A DNA stretch of 64,000 nucleotides, taken from positions 30,824-94,823 of the forward strand of contig NZ_PYPS01000030.1 in assembly GCF_003027925.1 (NCBI RefSeq), given 5' to 3'. The position numbers and the translations under genes are program-made. Source of the stretch: Micromonospora sp. RP3T. GTDB lineage: Bacteria; Actinomycetota; Actinomycetes; Mycobacteriales; Micromonosporaceae. Below the pieces are notes generated by a model. It saw nothing but the letters and a program-made list of their open reading frames with translations, was not told the origin of the DNA and did not search any database. How positions within the stretch are numbered: the stretch's first letter is position 1; every line of letters starts with the position of its first letter. Shown in pieces: positions 24,391 to 33,580 of this stretch.

Positions 24391-26187
24391 GTGACGCGAG
24401 TGTCGGACCGTGCCGTTACCGTCCCGCTGGTGACGGGAACGGAGTACGTCCAGGAGTCGCTGGCCGGTCTGGACCGGGCGGCGGGCAGCGGCGTCGACCC
24501 CGCGCTGCCGCTCTACGCGACCACCTTCGTGGTGGTCGACCTGGAGACCACCGGCGGCGCGCCGGACGGCGGCGGGATCACCGAGATCGGCGCGGTGAAG
24601 GTCCGCGGCGGCGAGGAGCTGGGCGTGCTCGCCACGCTCGTCAACCCGGGCGTGCCGATCCCGCCGTTCATCACCGTGCTGACCGGGATCACCCAGGCGA
24701 TGCTGGTGCCCGCCCCACCGATCGAGCAGGTGCTGCCGAGCTTCCTGGAGTTCCTCACCGACGCCGTGCTGGTCGCCCACAACGCCCCCTACGACGTGGG
24801 CTTCCTCAAGGCGGCCTGCGCGAAACACGGTTACCGCTGGCCCAACCCGCGGGTGCTGGACACCGCCGCGCTGGCCCGGCGGGTGCTCACCCGCGACGAG
24901 GTGCCCAACCGCAAGCTGGGCACGCTGGCCGGCTACTTCCGCACCGCCACCCAACCCACCCACCGGGCGCTCGACGACGCCAAGGCCACCGTCGACGTGC
25001 TGCACGGGCTGATCGGCCGCCTGGGCGGGCACCGGGTCGACACGATCGGCGAGGCGATCGAGTTCGCCCGGGCGGTCACCCCGACCCAGCGCCGCAAGCG
25101 GCACCTCGCCGAGGGGCTGCCGAAGGTGCCCGGCGTCTACATCTTCCGGGCCGCCGACGACCGGCCGCTCTACGTCGGCACGTCCGGCGACATCGCCACC
25201 CGGGTGCGCAGCTACTTCACCGCCGGCGAGAAACGGGCCCGGATCTCCGAGATGCTGGCCGCCGCCGAGCGGGTGGAGGCGGTCGAGTGCGCCCACTCGC
25301 TGGAGGCCGAGGTTCGCGAGCTGCGGCTGATCGCCGCGCACGCCCCGCCGTACAATCGCCGGTCGAAATACCCGGAGCGCCAGGTCTGGCTGAAGCTCAC
25401 CGACGAGGCGTACCCCCGGTTGTCGGTCGTCCGGGACCTCGGCCCCACCGACACCGCCTACCTCGGCCCGTTCCGGTCCCGACAGGCCGCGGAGCTGGCC
25501 GCCGCCGGCTTCCACGACGCGGTGCCGCTGCGTCAGTGCACCCACCGGCTCTCCCGGCGCACCACCATGCCGGCCTGCGCGCTGGCCGAGCTGGGTCGCT
25601 GCCCGGCGCCCTGCGAGCACCGGATCACCCCGGAGGAGTACGAACACGCCGCCGCCACCCCGTTCCGCACCGCCACCCGCGACGATCCCGCCGTGGTGGT
25701 CGACGCCCTGCTCGCCCGGATCGAGGTGCTGTCCGCCGCCCAGCGCTACGAGGAGGCGGCGGTGGCGCGGGGCCGGCTGGTCGCGGTGCTGCGCGCGGCG
25801 GTCCGGATGCAGCGCCTGGCGGCGTTGACCGGCATCGCCGAGCTGGCCGCCGCCCGACCCGCCGCCCGGGGCGGCTGGGAGCTGGCGCTGGTCCGGCACG
25901 GGCGGCTCGCCGGGGCCGGCGTGTCGCCACCCGGTGTCCACCCACGACCGACCATCGCGGCGATCCGGGCCACCGCCGAGACGGTGCTGCCCGGGCACGG
26001 TCCGGTGCCGGCGGCCACCGCCGAGGAGACCGAGCGGATCCTGTCCTGGTTGGAACGGCCGGAGACGCGGCTGGTCGAGAGCACCGCCGGATGGGCCTCG
26101 CCGGTGGCCGGCGCGGGGCGCTTCCGCGACCTGCTGGCGAAGGCCGAGAACGGCGGATCCCACCAACTCTCGACCGAACGCTCATGA
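24391..26187 (+). CDS. DEDDh exonuclease fused to a UvrC-like GIY-YIG domain
   Basis: A 598-residue fusion. The N-terminal ~40-210 residues form a DnaQ-type 3'-5' exonuclease with the DEDDh acidic residues in VVDLETTGG, HNAPYDVGFL and HRALDDAKAT. Residues ~245-325 form a UvrC-like GIY-YIG nuclease (GVYIF...LYVGTSGDIATRVRSYF), followed by UvrC-like sequence including a Cys-containing stretch (CALAELGRCPAPC). The UvrC C-terminal RNase-H and helix-hairpin-helix parts are absent, so it is Cho-like rather than a full UvrC. It is probably a DNA repair nuclease; Rv2191 is the equivalent I recall. GTG at 24391 is used, but GTGs at 24403 and 24430 are in frame. Confidence 0.85.
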   Translation: MTRVSDRAVTVPLVTGTEYVQESLAGLDRAAGSGVDPALPLYATTFVVVDLETTGGAPDGGGITEIGAVKVRGGEELGVLATLVNPGVPIPPFITVLTGITQAMLVPAPPIEQVLPSFLEFLTDAVLVAHNAPYDVGFLKAACAKHGYRWPNPRVLDTAALARRVLTRDEVPNRKLGTLAGYFRTATQPTHRALDDAKATVDVLHGLIGRLGGHRVDTIGEAIEFARAVTPTQRRKRHLAEGLPKVPGVYIFRAADDRPLYVGTSGDIATRVRSYFTAGEKRARISEMLAAAERVEAVECAHSLEAEVRELRLIAAHAPPYNRRSKYPERQVWLKLTDEAYPRLSVVRDLGPTDTAYLGPFRSRQAAELAAAGFHDAVPLRQCTHRLSRRTTMPACALAELGRCPAPCEHRITPEEYEHAAATPFRTATRDDPAVVVDALLARIEVLSAAQRYEEAAVARGRLVAVLRAAVRMQRLAALTGIAELAAARPAARGGWELALVRHGRLAGAGVSPPGVHPRPTIAAIRATAETVLPGHGPVPAATAEETERILSWLERPETRLVESTAGWASPVAGAGRFRDLLAKAENGGSHQLSTERS

Positions 26188-26193
26188 CCAAGT

Positions 26194-26205
26194 GTCCGAT
26201 CGGAC
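26194..26205. promoter_or_regulatory. 12-bp palindrome upstream of the RelA/SpoT gene
   Basis: A perfect 12-bp palindrome (GTCCGATCGGAC) lies six bases after the exonuclease stop and about 110 bp before the RelA/SpoT start, upstream of a TAGGCT hexamer at about 26220 that could be a -10 element. Short palindromes are not rare in high-GC DNA, so the operator reading is tentative. Confidence 0.3.
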
Positions 26206-26313
26206 GACGCCGACTCCCTTAGGCTGTTGAAGAAGTGCAGCACTGCCCGATTCGCGGGTCTGCTCCCGGTCACCGGCCCCGGTGATCGCGGGCCGGGTGA
26301 GGAGGTGTCCCAG

Positions 26314-28101
26314 GTGGACGTCGACGCCGGACACGGCGCCGCCCTGGGCGGCGCCCTTCCGAACCAGGGCGAGCTACCGCTCACCCGCCGGCTGCGTTCG
26401 CTGCTCACCTGGCCCACCGCCGACGGCGACCCGGTCACCGCGCTGGTCCGCGCCCATCGTGGCATCCACGCCAGCGCCGACGTCTCGGTGCTGCGCCGGG
26501 CGTACACGATCGCCGAGAACATGCACCGCGGTCAGTTCCGCAAGAGCGGCGAGCCCTACATCACCCACCCGTTCGCGGTGGCGCAGATCTGCGCCGACCT
26601 CGGCATGGACACCACCACGCTGGTCGCCGCGCTGCTGCACGACACGGTGGAGGACACCCGCTACACGCTCCAGGCGCTCCAGGAGGACTTCGGCGGCGAG
26701 GTGGCCCACCTGGTCGACGGCGTGACCAAGTTCGACAAGGCGTTCTACGGCAAGGCCGCCGAGGCGGAGACCGTCCGCAAGATGATCGTGGCGGCCGGCA
26801 AGGACGTCCGGGTGCTGGTCATCAAGTTGGCCGACCGGCTGCACAACATGCGGACGCTCGGCGTCCGCTCCGCCGCATCTCGGGAGCGGATCGCCCGCAA
26901 GACCCTCGACGTGCTGGTCCCGCTCTGCGACCGGCTGGGCATCCAGACGCTCAAACGCGAGCTGGACGACGTGGTGCTGTTGCACCTGCGGCCCGAGGAG
27001 CACGCGCGGATCGCCCGGTTCGTGCACGACCGGCCCGGCTGGGACACCTACCTCGCCGACGTGGTGGCCCGCACCCGGGCGGCGCTGCGCCGCAGCCGGG
27101 TGGACGCCGACGTCTCCCCCCGCCCGCGGCACCTGTACTCGATCTGGAAGGACACCGTCGCCGGCGGCCACGCCGCCCCGTACGACCTGCCCCGCATCGC
27201 CATCGTGGTGGACGGCCCGGCGACCGACTGCTACGCCGCGCTGGGCGCCGTGCACGGGCTCTGGCGACCGGTTCCGGGCCGCTTCAAGGACTTCATCGCC
27301 TCACCGAAGAACAACCTCTACCGGTCGCTGCACACCAGCGTCTGCGGCCCGCAGGACCGTACGGTCGAGGTGCTGATCCGCACCACCGAGATGCACCGCT
27401 CCGCGGAGTACGGCGTGGCCGCCCACTACCGCTTCCCGCGCGCCGCCGGCCGGGCCGCCGACCGGACGGACGAGCTGTCCTGGCTGCGCCGGGTGCTCGA
27501 CTGGGAGCAGGACACCGTCGACCCGACCCAGTTCATGGCGTCGCTGCGCTGTGACCTGTCGGAGGCGCAGATCCAGGTGGTCGCCGACGGTCGGCAGCTG
27601 GTGCTGCCGGCCGGGGCCACCCCGGTCGACCTCGCGTACGAGCTGGGCACCGAACGCGGCGACCACTGCCTCGCCGCCCGGATCAACGGCCGACTGGCCC
27701 CGCTCTCCTCCGAGCTGGAGGAGGGCGACGTGGTGGAGATCTTCACCGAGAGCGACGCGGAGAGCGGCTTCGAGGCCGACGTCGCGCCTCGCGGTCCGCG
27801 CCGGGAGTGGCTGGGCTTCGTCAAGTCCCCGCACGCCCAGATGCAGATCAACAGGTGGTTCGCCGAGCACACCGAGCCGGGCATCTCGATCGCCGACAAG
27901 GTCCGGCTCGGCCGCGCCTCGATCGGCCTGGCGCTGCGCAAACACAACCGGGGCCTGGCCAGCGACCTGCCCCTGCTGCGGCTCTCCGAGGAGCTGGGCT
28001 ACCCCGACCTGGAGACGCTGCTGGTTGCGGTCTTCGACCGCTCGGTCGAGCCGGACACGGTGGTCCAGCAACTCATCGACCTGGTCGACCACCGGCAGTA
28101 G
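26314..28101 (+). CDS. RelA/SpoT-family (p)ppGpp synthetase/hydrolase without ACT domain
   Basis: A 595-residue alarmone enzyme. The HD hydrolase domain has intact metal residues (H109-D110 in LLHDTVEDT, plus GVTKFDKAFYG and KLADRLHNMRTL). The synthetase domain has RHLYSIWKD, DCYAALGAVHGLW and GRFKDFIASPKNNLYRSLHT near residue 323. A TGS domain spans about 415-475, then a helical tail. The C-terminal zinc-finger and ACT regulatory regions of full-length Rel (about 790 residues in mycobacteria) are missing, so this may be a second, shorter paralogue. GTG at 26314 has AGGAGG eight bases upstream. It follows the exonuclease gene by 126 bp. Confidence 0.9.
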   Translation: MDVDAGHGAALGGALPNQGELPLTRRLRSLLTWPTADGDPVTALVRAHRGIHASADVSVLRRAYTIAENMHRGQFRKSGEPYITHPFAVAQICADLGMDTTTLVAALLHDTVEDTRYTLQALQEDFGGEVAHLVDGVTKFDKAFYGKAAEAETVRKMIVAAGKDVRVLVIKLADRLHNMRTLGVRSAASRERIARKTLDVLVPLCDRLGIQTLKRELDDVVLLHLRPEEHARIARFVHDRPGWDTYLADVVARTRAALRRSRVDADVSPRPRHLYSIWKDTVAGGHAAPYDLPRIAIVVDGPATDCYAALGAVHGLWRPVPGRFKDFIASPKNNLYRSLHTSVCGPQDRTVEVLIRTTEMHRSAEYGVAAHYRFPRAAGRAADRTDELSWLRRVLDWEQDTVDPTQFMASLRCDLSEAQIQVVADGRQLVLPAGATPVDLAYELGTERGDHCLAARINGRLAPLSSELEEGDVVEIFTESDAESGFEADVAPRGPRREWLGFVKSPHAQMQINRWFAEHTEPGISIADKVRLGRASIGLALRKHNRGLASDLPLLRLSEELGYPDLETLLVAVFDRSVEPDTVVQQLIDLVDHRQ

Positions 28102-28150
28102 GGTGAAGGGCCTTCGCCCCCGCCGACCCGCCGGCCACTAGCCTGAACGC

Positions 28151-28690
28151 ATGATCCCCCGCGCGCGTGCCACCGGACGGGCCTTCGGCTACCGCCTCTT
28201 CTACCGGTTGCCGGTCCCGCTGCGGCGCCGGCTGGTCCGGCTGGCGGTGCCGAAGTACATCGTCGGTGCGGTCACGCTGGTCCGGGACGCGGAGGCCACC
28301 GGCGCGGGACGGATCCTGCTGCTGCGCCAACCCCCCGGCCACAGTTGGAGCCTCCCCGCCGGCCTGCTGCAACGCGGTGAGCCCCCGGTGGTCGGCGCCG
28401 CCCGGGAGCTGCACGAGGAGTCCGGCGTCCGGCTCTCCCCCGACCGGCTCCGGCCGGCGGTGCCGAACGCGGTGGTGCACGCCAAGGGCTGGGTGGACGT
28501 GGTCTTCGAGGTGACGGTGCCGGCGTCGAGCACCACGCTGAAGGTGGACGGGGCCGAGGTGTTGGAAGCCGCCTGGCACCCGCTCGACGATCTGCCCCGG
28601 CTCAGCCGCGCCACCGCCAACCTGCTGGCCCACTACGGCATCGGCCCACGCGCCGGCGAGGTCCCGCCGCCCGTGCCCCCGGCCGCATGA
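28151..28690 (+). CDS. NUDIX hydrolase
   Basis: A 179-residue protein with an intact Nudix box, Gx5Ex7REUxEExGU, reading from GLLQRGE to RELHEESGV. A basic, amphipathic N-terminus (RLFYRLPVPLRRRLVRLAVPKY) precedes the fold and may contact membrane or nucleic acid. Nudix enzymes cleave nucleoside diphosphates linked to another moiety; the substrate is not evident. Its stop overlaps the ATG of the nucleotidyltransferase gene (ATGA), so a role in nucleotide-sugar metabolism is a reasonable but unproven guess. Confidence 0.9.
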   Translation: MIPRARATGRAFGYRLFYRLPVPLRRRLVRLAVPKYIVGAVTLVRDAEATGAGRILLLRQPPGHSWSLPAGLLQRGEPPVVGAARELHEESGVRLSPDRLRPAVPNAVVHAKGWVDVVFEVTVPASSTTLKVDGAEVLEAAWHPLDDLPRLSRATANLLAHYGIGPRAGEVPPPVPPAA

Positions 28691-29550
28691 GCCCCGAACC
28701 GCGTGCCGGGGTCGAGGTGTGCGCGGTGGTGCTGGCGGCCGGCGCGGGCACCCGGTTGCGCCCGCTCACCGAGCGGGTGCCCAAGGCGCTCTGCCCGGTC
28801 GGCAACGTGCCGCTGCTCGACCGGGCCCTGGCCCGGCTGGCCGGCCTCGGCCTGATCGGCCCCGAGCGGGTCGCGGTGAACGCCTGCTACCTGGGCGACC
28901 AGGTGACCGCATGGGTCGGCGACCGGGCCCACCTCTCCGTCGAGCCGGGCGAACCGCTGGGCACCGCCGGCGGCGTCGGCCGGCTGCGCGACTGGATCGC
29001 CGGGCGGGGCGTGCTGGTCGCCAACGCCGACGCGTACCTGGCCGACCCGGCGGCGCCACCCGGCCCCGACGTGGCCGCGCTGTGTGACGGCTGGGACGGG
29101 CGGAGCGTACGCCTGCTCGGTCGGCCGGCGGACGAGCCGGCCGCCCCCGGCACCTTCGCCGGCCACCGTTTCGCCGGTCTGTCGCTGCTGCCCTGGCGCC
29201 TGGTCCGGGACCTGCCGGCCACGTTCGACGAGCTGGTCCGGGCGGTGTGGCGGCCGGCGGAGGCGGCCGGCGCGCTGACCGTGGTCCGCTACCCGGGAAC
29301 GTTCTACGACACCGGCACACCGGCCGACTACCTGGCGGCCAACCTGCACGCCGCCGGTCCGGCCGGGCTGGTCGACCCGTCCGCGACGGTGGACGGGCCG
29401 GTCACCCGCTCGGTGGTCGGCGCCGGCGCGCGGGTCCACGGCGCGGTCGACCGGTCGGTGATCTGGCCGGGCGCGACTGTCGCCGCCGGGGAACGCCTCG
29501 ACGGCGTGATCCGGGCCGGCGTCGACCTGACCGTCCCGGCCGCGCGGTGA
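28687..29550 (+). CDS. Sugar-phosphate nucleotidyltransferase-family protein
   Basis: A 287-residue protein with the N-terminal NTP-transferase signature VVLAAGAGTRLRPLTERVPKALCPV, a conserved LGTAGG loop, an ADAYL segment at the catalytic Asp, and a C-terminal stretch of short beta-helix-like repeats (VDPSATVDGPVTRSVVGAGARVHGAVDRSVIWPGA). The family forms NDP-sugars from sugar-1-phosphates and NTPs; which sugar is unknown. It is translationally coupled to the NUDIX gene. It lies among housekeeping genes rather than a polysaccharide cluster. Confidence 0.85.
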   Translation: MSPEPRAGVEVCAVVLAAGAGTRLRPLTERVPKALCPVGNVPLLDRALARLAGLGLIGPERVAVNACYLGDQVTAWVGDRAHLSVEPGEPLGTAGGVGRLRDWIAGRGVLVANADAYLADPAAPPGPDVAALCDGWDGRSVRLLGRPADEPAAPGTFAGHRFAGLSLLPWRLVRDLPATFDELVRAVWRPAEAAGALTVVRYPGTFYDTGTPADYLAANLHAAGPAGLVDPSATVDGPVTRSVVGAGARVHGAVDRSVIWPGATVAAGERLDGVIRAGVDLTVPAAR

Positions 29551-29602
29551 CCGGCGTGGGCTCTAGCATGGGGCTCGTCGCCGACGAACGGAGAAACGTC
29601 CC

Positions 29603-29890
29603 GTGATCACCGCGATCGTGCTGATCGACTGCGCCACCGACTCCATCCCCGAGGTGGCCGAGAACCTGGCCGCCCTGCCCGGCGTCAGCGAGGTCTACTC
29701 GGTGGCCGGGCACGTCGACCTGATCGCCATGGTCCGGGTCCGCGAGTTCGAGCAGATCGCCCAGGTCATCGCCGGGAGCATCTCCAAGGTGCCCGGCGTG
29801 CTCAACACCGAGTCGCACATCGCGTTCCGGGCCTACTCGCAGCACGACCTGGAGGAGGCGTTCGCGATCGGGCTGGCCAGCGCCGACTGA
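29603..29890 (+). CDS. Stand-alone Lrp/AsnC ligand-binding (RAM) domain protein
   Basis: A 95-residue protein consisting of one ferredoxin-like alpha/beta domain of the Lrp/AsnC C-terminal type: ITAIVLIDC, LPGVSEVYSVAGHVDLIAMVRV and VLNTESHIAFRAYSQ are characteristic. There is no helix-turn-helix, so it may bind an amino acid or effector and modulate a partner by oligomerisation. The GTG start at 29603 follows a GGAGAAACG-type ribosome site. It ends the plus-strand block; a hairpin separates it from the convergent DUF4142 gene. The ligand is unknown. Confidence 0.85.
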   Translation: MITAIVLIDCATDSIPEVAENLAALPGVSEVYSVAGHVDLIAMVRVREFEQIAQVIAGSISKVPGVLNTESHIAFRAYSQHDLEEAFAIGLASAD

Positions 29891-29897
29891 GACGCCG

Positions 29898-29934
29898 GTG
29901 ACCGGCCCACCCCGGCGAGGGGCGGACCGGCCAC
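29898..29934. terminator. Hairpin at the convergent junction
   Basis: Positions 29898-29913 and 29919-29934 pair in 13 of 16 positions around a five-base loop, in the 63-bp gap between the RAM-domain gene and the convergent DUF4142 gene. It is probably a bidirectional terminator, though no T-run is present. Confidence 0.4.
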
Positions 29935-29953
29935 CGTCGGTCGTGCGGTCTGG

Positions 29954-30628
29954 TCAGCTCTGCGCGGGCGCCGGGGTCTCCGTGGTGCCCGGTGCGGGCT
30001 CCTCGGTCCCGGTGCCGCCCGGCGCGGACGACTCGGTACCGCCCGGTGCCGGCGACGTGGTGCCGCCCGGGCTGGGCGTGCCGCTGGCGCTGGTCTGCGG
30101 CACCGGGACACCCAGCGTCTGGGCCAGCGCCACCAGCGCGTCGTAGTGCGCCTGCAGGACCGGCAGCGCGTCCTGGGCGAGCTGCACCACCGACTGCTCG
30201 GAGCCCTGCGAGATCTCCGTCTGGGTGGCCTGGATGGCCTGGACGTGGCCGGCGAGCTGGGCGGTCACCCACGCCTTGTCGAACTGGGCGCCGCTGAGCC
30301 CGTTCAGCTTGTCGAGGACCTTCTGCTGGTCGGCGGTCGGGTCGGCCGGAAGCTGCACGTTGAGCTGCTGCGCGGTCGACTTGACCGTCTGGTCCAGCTG
30401 GGTGTGGTCCGTGACGAACATCTTGCCCAGGTCCTTGACCTGCTGGTTCTGGCCCTTCTGCTGGGCCAGGTTACCGGCGGTGATCTCGAACAGGTTGACC
30501 TGGTGCACCGCCTGCAGATACTGGGTGTCCTGCGTCGACGGCTGCGCCGCGGCCTGTGCCGCGGCGGCGGGCGCCAGCCCCACGACCACCAGCGCGGCCA
30601 GCAGACCCAGGCGTTTGATTCCCCACAT
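29954..30628 (-). CDS. Secreted DUF4142-family protein with Pro/Gly/Thr-rich tail
   Basis: A 224-residue precursor. A signal peptide (MWGIKRLGLLAALVVVGLAPAAAAQAAA) is followed by a helical ferritin-like DUF4142 domain: QYLQAVHQVNLFEITAGNLAQ, VKDLGKMFVTDHTQLDQTVKSTAQQL, and a late QDALPVLQAHYDALVALAQ. The last ~45 residues are a repetitive Gly/Thr/Pro/Ser/Glu tail that may span the cell wall. DUF4142 proteins are extracytoplasmic with unknown function. The GGGGGAGGAAC ribosome site favours ATG at 30628 over an in-frame ATG five codons upstream. It appears monocistronic. Confidence 0.85.
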   Translation of the reverse strand: MWGIKRLGLLAALVVVGLAPAAAAQAAAQPSTQDTQYLQAVHQVNLFEITAGNLAQQKGQNQQVKDLGKMFVTDHTQLDQTVKSTAQQLNVQLPADPTADQQKVLDKLNGLSGAQFDKAWVTAQLAGHVQAIQATQTEISQGSEQSVVQLAQDALPVLQAHYDALVALAQTLGVPVPQTSASGTPSPGGTTSPAPGGTESSAPGGTGTEEPAPGTTETPAPAQS

Positions 30629-30741
30629 GCGTTCCTCCCCCATGAGACGTCGGACCGCACGGATACCCGGCTGACCGGGGTTATTCCTGCGATTCCACCC
30701 GTCCGGGGCGCACCGGACCGCCGACCGGGGCGGAAACGGAC

Positions 30742-30775
30742 GTGGCGCCCGCCGGAGGGATCCGGCGGGCGCCAC
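30742..30775 (-). terminator. Strong terminator of the ctaE-qcrCAB transcript
   Basis: Positions 30742-30756 and 30761-30775 form a perfect 15-bp stem with a four-base loop, 21 bp beyond the qcrB stop. On the minus strand it is followed by GTCCGTTTCC, a weak U-tract. The location and stem make it the likely end of the operon. Confidence 0.75.
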
Positions 30776-30796
30776 GGTCAGTCGTACCCGGAAGGG

Positions 30797-32428
30797 TCAG
30801 CGTCGGCTCTCGCCGCTGCCGACCTCCTCCCGCTCTGCTCGGGGCTCGACCGGCGGGTGACCCGGCGAGACCGGCGCCTCGGCCGGCTTCTCGATCGGGT
30901 AGAAGAAGCCCCGGATGGCGGGCCCGAGGGCACCGAGCCGGTTCATCTTCTTCGGCACCACCCAGCCGACGTAGTCCAGCGCCGGCGCGTGGCCGTCGTG
31001 CCCGTCCGCCGACGTGAGCGGCTGGTGGACCTCGACGAACCGGCCGTCGGGCAGCCGCTTGATGATGCCGGTCTCCACGCCGTGGGCCAGCACCTCCCGG
31101 TCGTGCTGCTGGAGACCCAGGCAGATCCGGTAGGTGACGTAGTAGGCCAGCGGCGGGATCACCAGCAGACCGACCCGGCCGGCCCACGTCATCGCGTTCA
31201 AACTGATGTGGAACTTGTCGGCGATCACGTCGTTGCCGCCGGAGAGCGTCAGCACGACGTAGAAGGCGACCGCCATCGCGCCCACCGCGGTCCGGGCCGG
31301 CACGTCCCGGGGCCGCTGGAGCAGGTTGTGGTGCTTGTAGTCCTTGAGGCGGCGGGCCTCCAGGAACGGGTACATCGTCGACAGGCCCACCAGGATGCCG
31401 GGGAGCACGACCGTCGGCCAGAACAGCGGCGGGATGACGTACCCGTCGCCGATCGGGATGCTGATCTCCCAACCCGGCATGAGTCGGGTCGAGCCGTCGA
31501 GGAACATGACGTACCAGTCGGGCTGGCTGGCCGCCGAGACCACCCACGCCTCGTACGGGCCGAAGTACCAGATCGGGTTGATCTGGAAGAGGCCACCCAT
31601 CAGCGCGATCACGCCGAAGACGACCATGAAGAAGCCGCCCTGCTTGAGCGCGTAGCGCGGGAACATCCGCTCGCCGACCACGTTCTCGTTGGTCCGGCCG
31701 GGGCCGGGCCACTGGGTGTGCTTCTGCTTGAACACCAGGCCCAGGTGCACGCTGATCAGCGCCACCAGCAGGCCCGGGATGAGCAGCACGTGGGCGATGA
31801 AGAAGCGGCTGATGATGATCATGCCGGGGAACTCGCCGCCGAAGATCGACGAGCTGACCCAGGAACCGACCACCGGGATCGACAGGATGATGCCGGAGGC
31901 GATCCGCAGGCCGGTGCCGGAGAGGCCGTCGTCGGGCAGCGAGTAGCCGGTGAAGCCGGCCAGGAAGCCGACCCAGAACAGCAGCGAGCCGATGATCCAG
32001 TTGGTCTCACGCGGCTTGCGGAACGCGCCGGTGAAGAAGACCCGGAGCATGTGCACCACGATCGCGGCCATGAACAGCAGGGCCGCCCAGTGGTGCATCT
32101 GCCGCATGATCAGACCGCCCCGGACGTCGAACGAGATGTCCAGGCTGGAGGCGTACGCGGCCGACATCGGGGTGCCCCGCAGCGGCGCGTAGCTGCCGTC
32201 GTAGGTCACCTCGGTCATCGCCGGCTCGTAGAAGAAGGTCAGGAACACACCGGTCAGCAACAGCACCACGAACGAGAACAGCGCGATCTCGCCGAGCAGG
32301 AAGGACCAGTGGTCGGGGAAGACCTTGTTCAGCAGCTTGCGCAGCGGCGTGGCGACCTGGAAACGGTCGTCCACCGCCCCGGCGGTCTTGGCCGGCAGCG
32401 CGGCCGCATCGAACTTTCGGCGCTTCAT
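30797..32428 (-). CDS. qcrB: Cytochrome bc1 complex cytochrome b subunit
   Basis: The 543-residue quinol-oxidising membrane subunit of the actinobacterial bcc-aa3 supercomplex. It has about nine transmembrane helices, the b-haem His pairs (RQMHHWAALLF...VHMLRVFFTGAFRKPRE and FFIAHVLLIPGLLVALISVHLGLVFKQKHTQWPGP), and a C-terminal soluble tail. The quinol-site PEWY region reads PIWYFGPYEAW. It is the last gene of ctaE-qcrC-qcrA-qcrB. Its ATG overlaps the qcrA stop (ATGA). Members of this operon pass electrons from menaquinol to the cytochrome c oxidase encoded here (ctaC, ctaE, ctaF) and elsewhere (ctaD). Confidence 0.95.
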   Translation of the reverse strand: MKRRKFDAAALPAKTAGAVDDRFQVATPLRKLLNKVFPDHWSFLLGEIALFSFVVLLLTGVFLTFFYEPAMTEVTYDGSYAPLRGTPMSAAYASSLDISFDVRGGLIMRQMHHWAALLFMAAIVVHMLRVFFTGAFRKPRETNWIIGSLLFWVGFLAGFTGYSLPDDGLSGTGLRIASGIILSIPVVGSWVSSSIFGGEFPGMIIISRFFIAHVLLIPGLLVALISVHLGLVFKQKHTQWPGPGRTNENVVGERMFPRYALKQGGFFMVVFGVIALMGGLFQINPIWYFGPYEAWVVSAASQPDWYVMFLDGSTRLMPGWEISIPIGDGYVIPPLFWPTVVLPGILVGLSTMYPFLEARRLKDYKHHNLLQRPRDVPARTAVGAMAVAFYVVLTLSGGNDVIADKFHISLNAMTWAGRVGLLVIPPLAYYVTYRICLGLQQHDREVLAHGVETGIIKRLPDGRFVEVHQPLTSADGHDGHAPALDYVGWVVPKKMNRLGALGPAIRGFFYPIEKPAEAPVSPGHPPVEPRAEREEVGSGESRR

Positions 32429-33513
32429 GGCCGCTCCCAGAAGTCGGGACCGATGGTCTCGGTGTAGTCGGACCTCGCCACGAAGAAGCCTTCCTCGTCC
32501 ACCTCGATCGGCAGCTGCGGCAGCGGCCGGTTCGCCGGGCCGAAGATCGGCTTGGCGTTGTCGGTGATGAGGAACTGGGACTGGTGGCAGGGGCAGAGCA
32601 GGCGGTTGGTCTGCTGCTCGTAGAGGCTGGCCGGGCAACCGGCGTGCGTGCAGATCTTGGAGAACGCGACGTAGTTGCCCCACATGAAGTCGCCGCGGCC
32701 CTTGCGCTCGTTGGCCGCGCGCGACTTCTGCGCGTCGTCCTCGCGCAGGTGGATCAGCAGGGTCGGGGAGTCGGCGTGCCGGTTGCTGACGCCGCCCTCG
32801 ATGCCCGGGAACACGGTGAGCTGGCCGCCGACGCTGACGTCCGCCGGGCGGATCGGCCGGCCGTCCTCGCGGATCAGCCGGATCTTCTCACCGCCCTCGG
32901 CCGGCGCGAAGCCGGTGGTGAACATCTGGTTGTTCTTGTGCGGCTGCTCGATCAGACCACCGATCAGCGGCGCCGCGGCGACCGCGCCGACCGGCGCCAG
33001 GCCGGCCAGCAGCGAGATGCCGAGCAGCGGACGCCGCTTCACGCCCAGCTCGTCGGCCAGGTAGAGCATGGTCTCGCCGGTGATCTTGCGATCCTCCGGG
33101 TTGCCGCCCTGGTCGTGCCGGTCCTGGATCGAGACCTCCTTGGGCAGCAGCTTCTTGCCCCAGGTCAGGATGCCGAAGCCGACGCCGAGCAGGGCCAGGC
33201 CCAGGGTCAGGCCGAGCAGCGGCGTGTAGAGCTTGTCGCCGCCGCGACCGGCCTCCCACTGCCACGGCCACCAGATGTAGATCACCAGGAAGGCGGTGGC
33301 GGCGACGCCGGTCAGCAGGAACATCAGCGCGACCGTACGGGTCAGCCGGCGCTCCGCCTTGCTGCCCGGGACGACCTGCTCCTCGTAGTGGACGATCTCG
33401 ATGTCGTCCCGCCGGGCGCCCTCCTGGACGATCTCGAACCGGGAGAGCCGGGGGTCGTTCACGTCGACCGGCTCCGGACCCTGCGGGGCCTGGTGCTCGG
33501 TGTGGGTGCTCAT
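32425..33513 (-). CDS. qcrA: Rieske iron-sulfur subunit of the bc1 complex
   Basis: A 362-residue actinobacterial-type Rieske protein. After a polar N-terminus it has three transmembrane segments (about 65-82, 100-115, 170-190) and a C-terminal [2Fe-2S] domain with the ligand motifs CTHAGCP and CPCHQSQF, where the two Cys and two His coordinate the cluster. It transfers electrons from menaquinol to the dihaem QcrC. Three helices instead of one is the normal actinobacterial form. It sits between qcrC (67-bp gap) and qcrB (four-base overlap). Confidence 0.95.
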   Translation of the reverse strand: MSTHTEHQAPQGPEPVDVNDPRLSRFEIVQEGARRDDIEIVHYEEQVVPGSKAERRLTRTVALMFLLTGVAATAFLVIYIWWPWQWEAGRGGDKLYTPLLGLTLGLALLGVGFGILTWGKKLLPKEVSIQDRHDQGGNPEDRKITGETMLYLADELGVKRRPLLGISLLAGLAPVGAVAAAPLIGGLIEQPHKNNQMFTTGFAPAEGGEKIRLIREDGRPIRPADVSVGGQLTVFPGIEGGVSNRHADSPTLLIHLREDDAQKSRAANERKGRGDFMWGNYVAFSKICTHAGCPASLYEQQTNRLLCPCHQSQFLITDNAKPIFGPANRPLPQLPIEVDEEGFFVARSDYTETIGPDFWERP

Positions 33514-33580
33514 GCCGTCACCTCGCTACGCGTGGCACCGGTGGCCGGCACCAGGGCAATGATACAGATGTTCGTCTGGG

